Positions 61,990 to 64,000 of a stretch of DNA of 64,000 nt are shown piece by piece. Positions within the stretch are counted from its first letter, which is position 1. Each line of letters begins with the position of its first letter. Source of the DNA: Gammaproteobacteria bacterium (lineage in GTDB: Bacteria; Pseudomonadota; Gammaproteobacteria; Steroidobacterales; Steroidobacteraceae); assembly GCA_021773365.1 (NCBI GenBank), contig JAJFKF010000145.1:1-64000 (forward strand), given 5' to 3'. The notes under the pieces were generated by a model that was not told the origin of the DNA, searched no databases, and saw only the letters and a list, made by a program, of their open reading frames with translations. The translations under genes were made by a program, and so were the position numbers.

Positions 61990-64000
61990 TTACTGCCCGA
62001 AGCTCCTGGTGATACTGAGGTAGTAGTTCGCCATGCGCGGGTCGCCCAGCGTGCTGTAGTACCCGCTACCAAGCGCCTGTGTGTCCACTGGCGGACGGGT
62101 GTTGAGCACGTTGTTCACCCCGAAGCTCAGCCGCATGCCGGCCAGAAATCCATTGGTGGCGCCAAAGCTGTAGCTGCCGAACAAATCATGGTAAGTCTGC
62201 CCGGGCACGGTCGCCGCGCCCTGGTTGGCAGTCGCCACGCGCGCGGGATTCAGGAAGTAACCATCGTAGTAGCGCAGCGTCCATCCGAGATGCAGGTTCT
62301 TGAAGAACCAGTTCGCCGTCATGTTGCCGCGCCACTTCAAACCACCCGTGGTCAGATCAGTGAACGTAAATACACCGGTGTAATCCAGCAACGGTGCTGC
62401 TGACGCGACACGACTCTCGATGCTCAGATTGCGCGTACCACTGGCCGAGAAGCCGAGGTCGCCAAAGCGGCCGATTGAAGTCTGATACTCCAGTGCCAGG
62501 TCGAGCGCCTCGACATACAGCTCAGCCACGTTGATCGCCGTACTGTCAAGAACGGTAATCGGGCCGACATCATATCCGCCCGACGGAGCACCGCGATGTA
62601 CCCGTTCGGGGAAGTACATGATCGCCTGTTCCAGTGCCGACTGCTGAAACAGCGAGATCGCTGTGATGTTGTTGGTCTTGTCGATCCGGCTCCAGTCGGC
62701 GGAGAACCTCAGGCCCGGAATCCAGTGCGGCTCCAAAATAATGCCTGCTGAAAGACTTTCTGACTCCTCGGCCATCAGATCGGGATTTCCGCCCTGCCGA
62801 TACTCGGTAAAGCCCAGCGGCTCGTAACCACGTAACGGATCGGACAGAAAGAACCCGAGATTGAAGCTGAACGGCGGTATGGGCACCAGTTGAGAAACCG
62901 TGGGCGGCAGATAGCCGGTGCCGTAGCTTGCCCGAAACGTAACATCGCGCACCGGTCGATAGCGCATGCCGATGGTCGGGTCTACAGAGGATTCCTCGTT
63001 TGTTCGGCGGTCGATCGGCGCGGTAGAGCCGACGCTGACCATGGAAGGCGCGCCATTTATCTTGTAGCTGTCGGCCCGTACGGCCAGCTGCAGCTCCAGC
63101 AGATCCAGCCCGGCTCTGCTGTTTACCGCAGAAACAAACGGCACCTTGGCCTCCAGGTAGGCACTGTCTACGGACTGCGAACGATCCGGCACCAGGGACT
63201 GGGTATTGCTCGAAACAATGATCAGCTCATCCATTCGCTCCTCGCGCCGTTCGAGCAATGTTGACAGCGTGATGCGTCCGCCTGGCAGCGACCACGGCAA
63301 CGGCCCGCTCAGGCGCACGGTGGCGTTGCGCAGCGTCGCCACTGAAGGACCGGTGGAGTCATTTGGAGTGGACTCGGTCTGCAGCGCAACCGGATAGATG
63401 TTGATATCGCGCAGGATGTCCAGCGTGCCATTGCCAATGGCCGCAATCGTGGCGGCATTGATCTCTCGCTGACCGACAAACGTGGTCCGCGTGCGATTCC
63501 AGGTCAGATCCACCGCCGCCCGCCACTGGGCCGGCAATGCCACGATGATGCCGCCAACCGCCCGCGTATCGGCGGTACCGCTGCCCAGCACGCCATCGAC
63601 ACCGAGCGCGGGCAACGTGACATCGATGTCCTGCTCAAAAGGATTGTTGGGCGCATCGCCAGTAATGGTGACGACGGAACTGCTGAAATTGGCGGGGTTG
63701 AACGGAATGCGCATGGAGTTGTCGGAGGCGCGCAACTCCAGGAATGCGCTGACGCCTGGCGTGAATTCCCTGCGCACCGACATCATTGCCGACTTGACTC
63801 TGGTGGCGCTGAGCAGGGCACTGCGCCCGCCCCCCGTTTGTGCGGAATCCGCCAGGTCAAGGTTGTAGCGCCCCGCGTTGGCCGCGAGCCCCAGCCCACC
63901 GTCGCTGGAGCGACCGGCGTAGTCCTCGGGTACAAAGCTGAAGGGCGAGTTCAGCACCATGCCGCCATCAAGCACCAGGTTGCTGCCGTCGGCGGAACGG
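61990..64000 (-). CDS. Sixth TonB-dependent receptor, C-terminal part (runs off the window)
   Basis: At least 670 residues; the open frame continues to base 64000, so signal, any STN domain and the plug are outside. Visible: the barrel from SADGSNLVLDGGMVLNSP on, with the array-like segments FVPEDYAGRSSDGG, LPGGRITLSTLLERREER and FRASYGTGYLPPTVSQLVP, the QTYHDLFGSYSFG box and LGDPRMANYYLSITRSFGQ. It belongs to the same receptor family as the five array members but ends FGQ rather than RxF and is more divergent. Sigma and anti-sigma partners, if any, lie beyond the window. Confidence 0.9.
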   Translation of the reverse strand, partial: RSADGSNLVLDGGMVLNSPFSFVPEDYAGRSSDGGLGLAANAGRYNLDLADSAQTGGGRSALLSATRVKSAMMSVRREFTPGVSAFLELRASDNSMRIPFNPANFSSSVVTITGDAPNNPFEQDIDVTLPALGVDGVLGSGTADTRAVGGIIVALPAQWRAAVDLTWNRTRTTFVGQREINAATIAAIGNGTLDILRDINIYPVALQTESTPNDSTGPSVATLRNATVRLSGPLPWSLPGGRITLSTLLERREERMDELIIVSSNTQSLVPDRSQSVDSAYLEAKVPFVSAVNSRAGLDLLELQLAVRADSYKINGAPSMVSVGSTAPIDRRTNEESSVDPTIGMRYRPVRDVTFRASYGTGYLPPTVSQLVPIPPFSFNLGFFLSDPLRGYEPLGFTEYRQGGNPDLMAEESESLSAGIILEPHWIPGLRFSADWSRIDKTNNITAISLFQQSALEQAIMYFPERVHRGAPSGGYDVGPITVLDSTAINVAELYVEALDLALEYQTSIGRFGDLGFSASGTRNLSIESRVASAAPLLDYTGVFTFTDLTTGGLKWRGNMTANWFFKNLHLGWTLRYYDGYFLNPARVATANQGAATVPGQTYHDLFGSYSFGATNGFLAGMRLSFGVNNVLNTRPPVDTQALGSGYYSTLGDPRMANYYLSITRSFGQ

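Overview
The window is high-GC chromosomal DNA from a gammaproteobacterium. The blocks murJ-ribF-ileS-lspA-ispH next to fimT-pilV-pilW-pilX, and rplU-rpmA-obgE opposite ispB, match the gene order seen in Pseudomonas, Xanthomonas and relatives. The many very long STN-domain TonB-dependent receptors (TBDRs) suggest a Nevskiales/Steroidobacter-like lineage, but that assignment is a guess.

Layout. 0-5.7 kb: a GAF-PAS-PAS-GGDEF-EAL signalling protein, a DUF4382-type surface protein and a family 2 glycosyltransferase. 5.7-8.4 kb: an envelope-lipid operon of a DUF374 acyltransferase and two LpxL/LpxM-type acyltransferases, ending beside a 37-bp-arm palindrome that carries two perfect inverted DnaA boxes. 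8.4-10.9 kb: a Fur-box-controlled feoA-feoB-FeoB-associated Cys-protein operon. 11-14.4 kb: a secreted reprolysin-like metalloprotease with six Ig-like repeats and a GlyGly-CTERM-like tail. 14.6-15.2 kb: a truncated AlbA/HATPase/wHTH gene.

15.3-42.9 kb is the main accessory region: five complete cell-surface-signalling modules, each made of a roughly 1,070-1,095-residue STN-domain TBDR, a FecI-type ECF sigma factor and a FecR-type anti-sigma regulator. Between them lie an ORF-less group II intron (clear domains V and VI), an IS5-family insertion sequence and the remains of at least one further TBDR. Each module has its own short sequence motif, found once upstream of its sigma gene and once upstream of its TBDR. 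The TBDR copy lies about 63-68 bp from the TBDR start codon (module 5 needs the wider motif to fit). The simplest reading is that each sigma factor has a private promoter and drives both itself and its own receptor.

43-58 kb is conserved housekeeping DNA: tRNA-Thr, an Irr-like Fur-family regulator, four type IV minor-pilin genes (pilY1 and pilE do not follow; a broken DUF4160 gene does), ispH, lspA, ileS, ribF, murJ, rpsT, obgE, rpmA, rplU, ispB and tRNA-Pro, followed by a patch of frameshifted and truncated genes. 58-64 kb: a periplasmic protein of two tandem TonB C-terminal domains, an LpxO-like lipid A hydroxylase, an erythromycin-esterase-like protein and a sixth TBDR that runs off the window.

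Overall theme: outer-membrane uptake and remodelling. Receptors, their transcriptional control, a TonB-like energy-coupling domain, lipid A acylation and hydroxylation, and iron uptake and regulation genes are all present. The ligands of the receptors cannot be read from the sequence.
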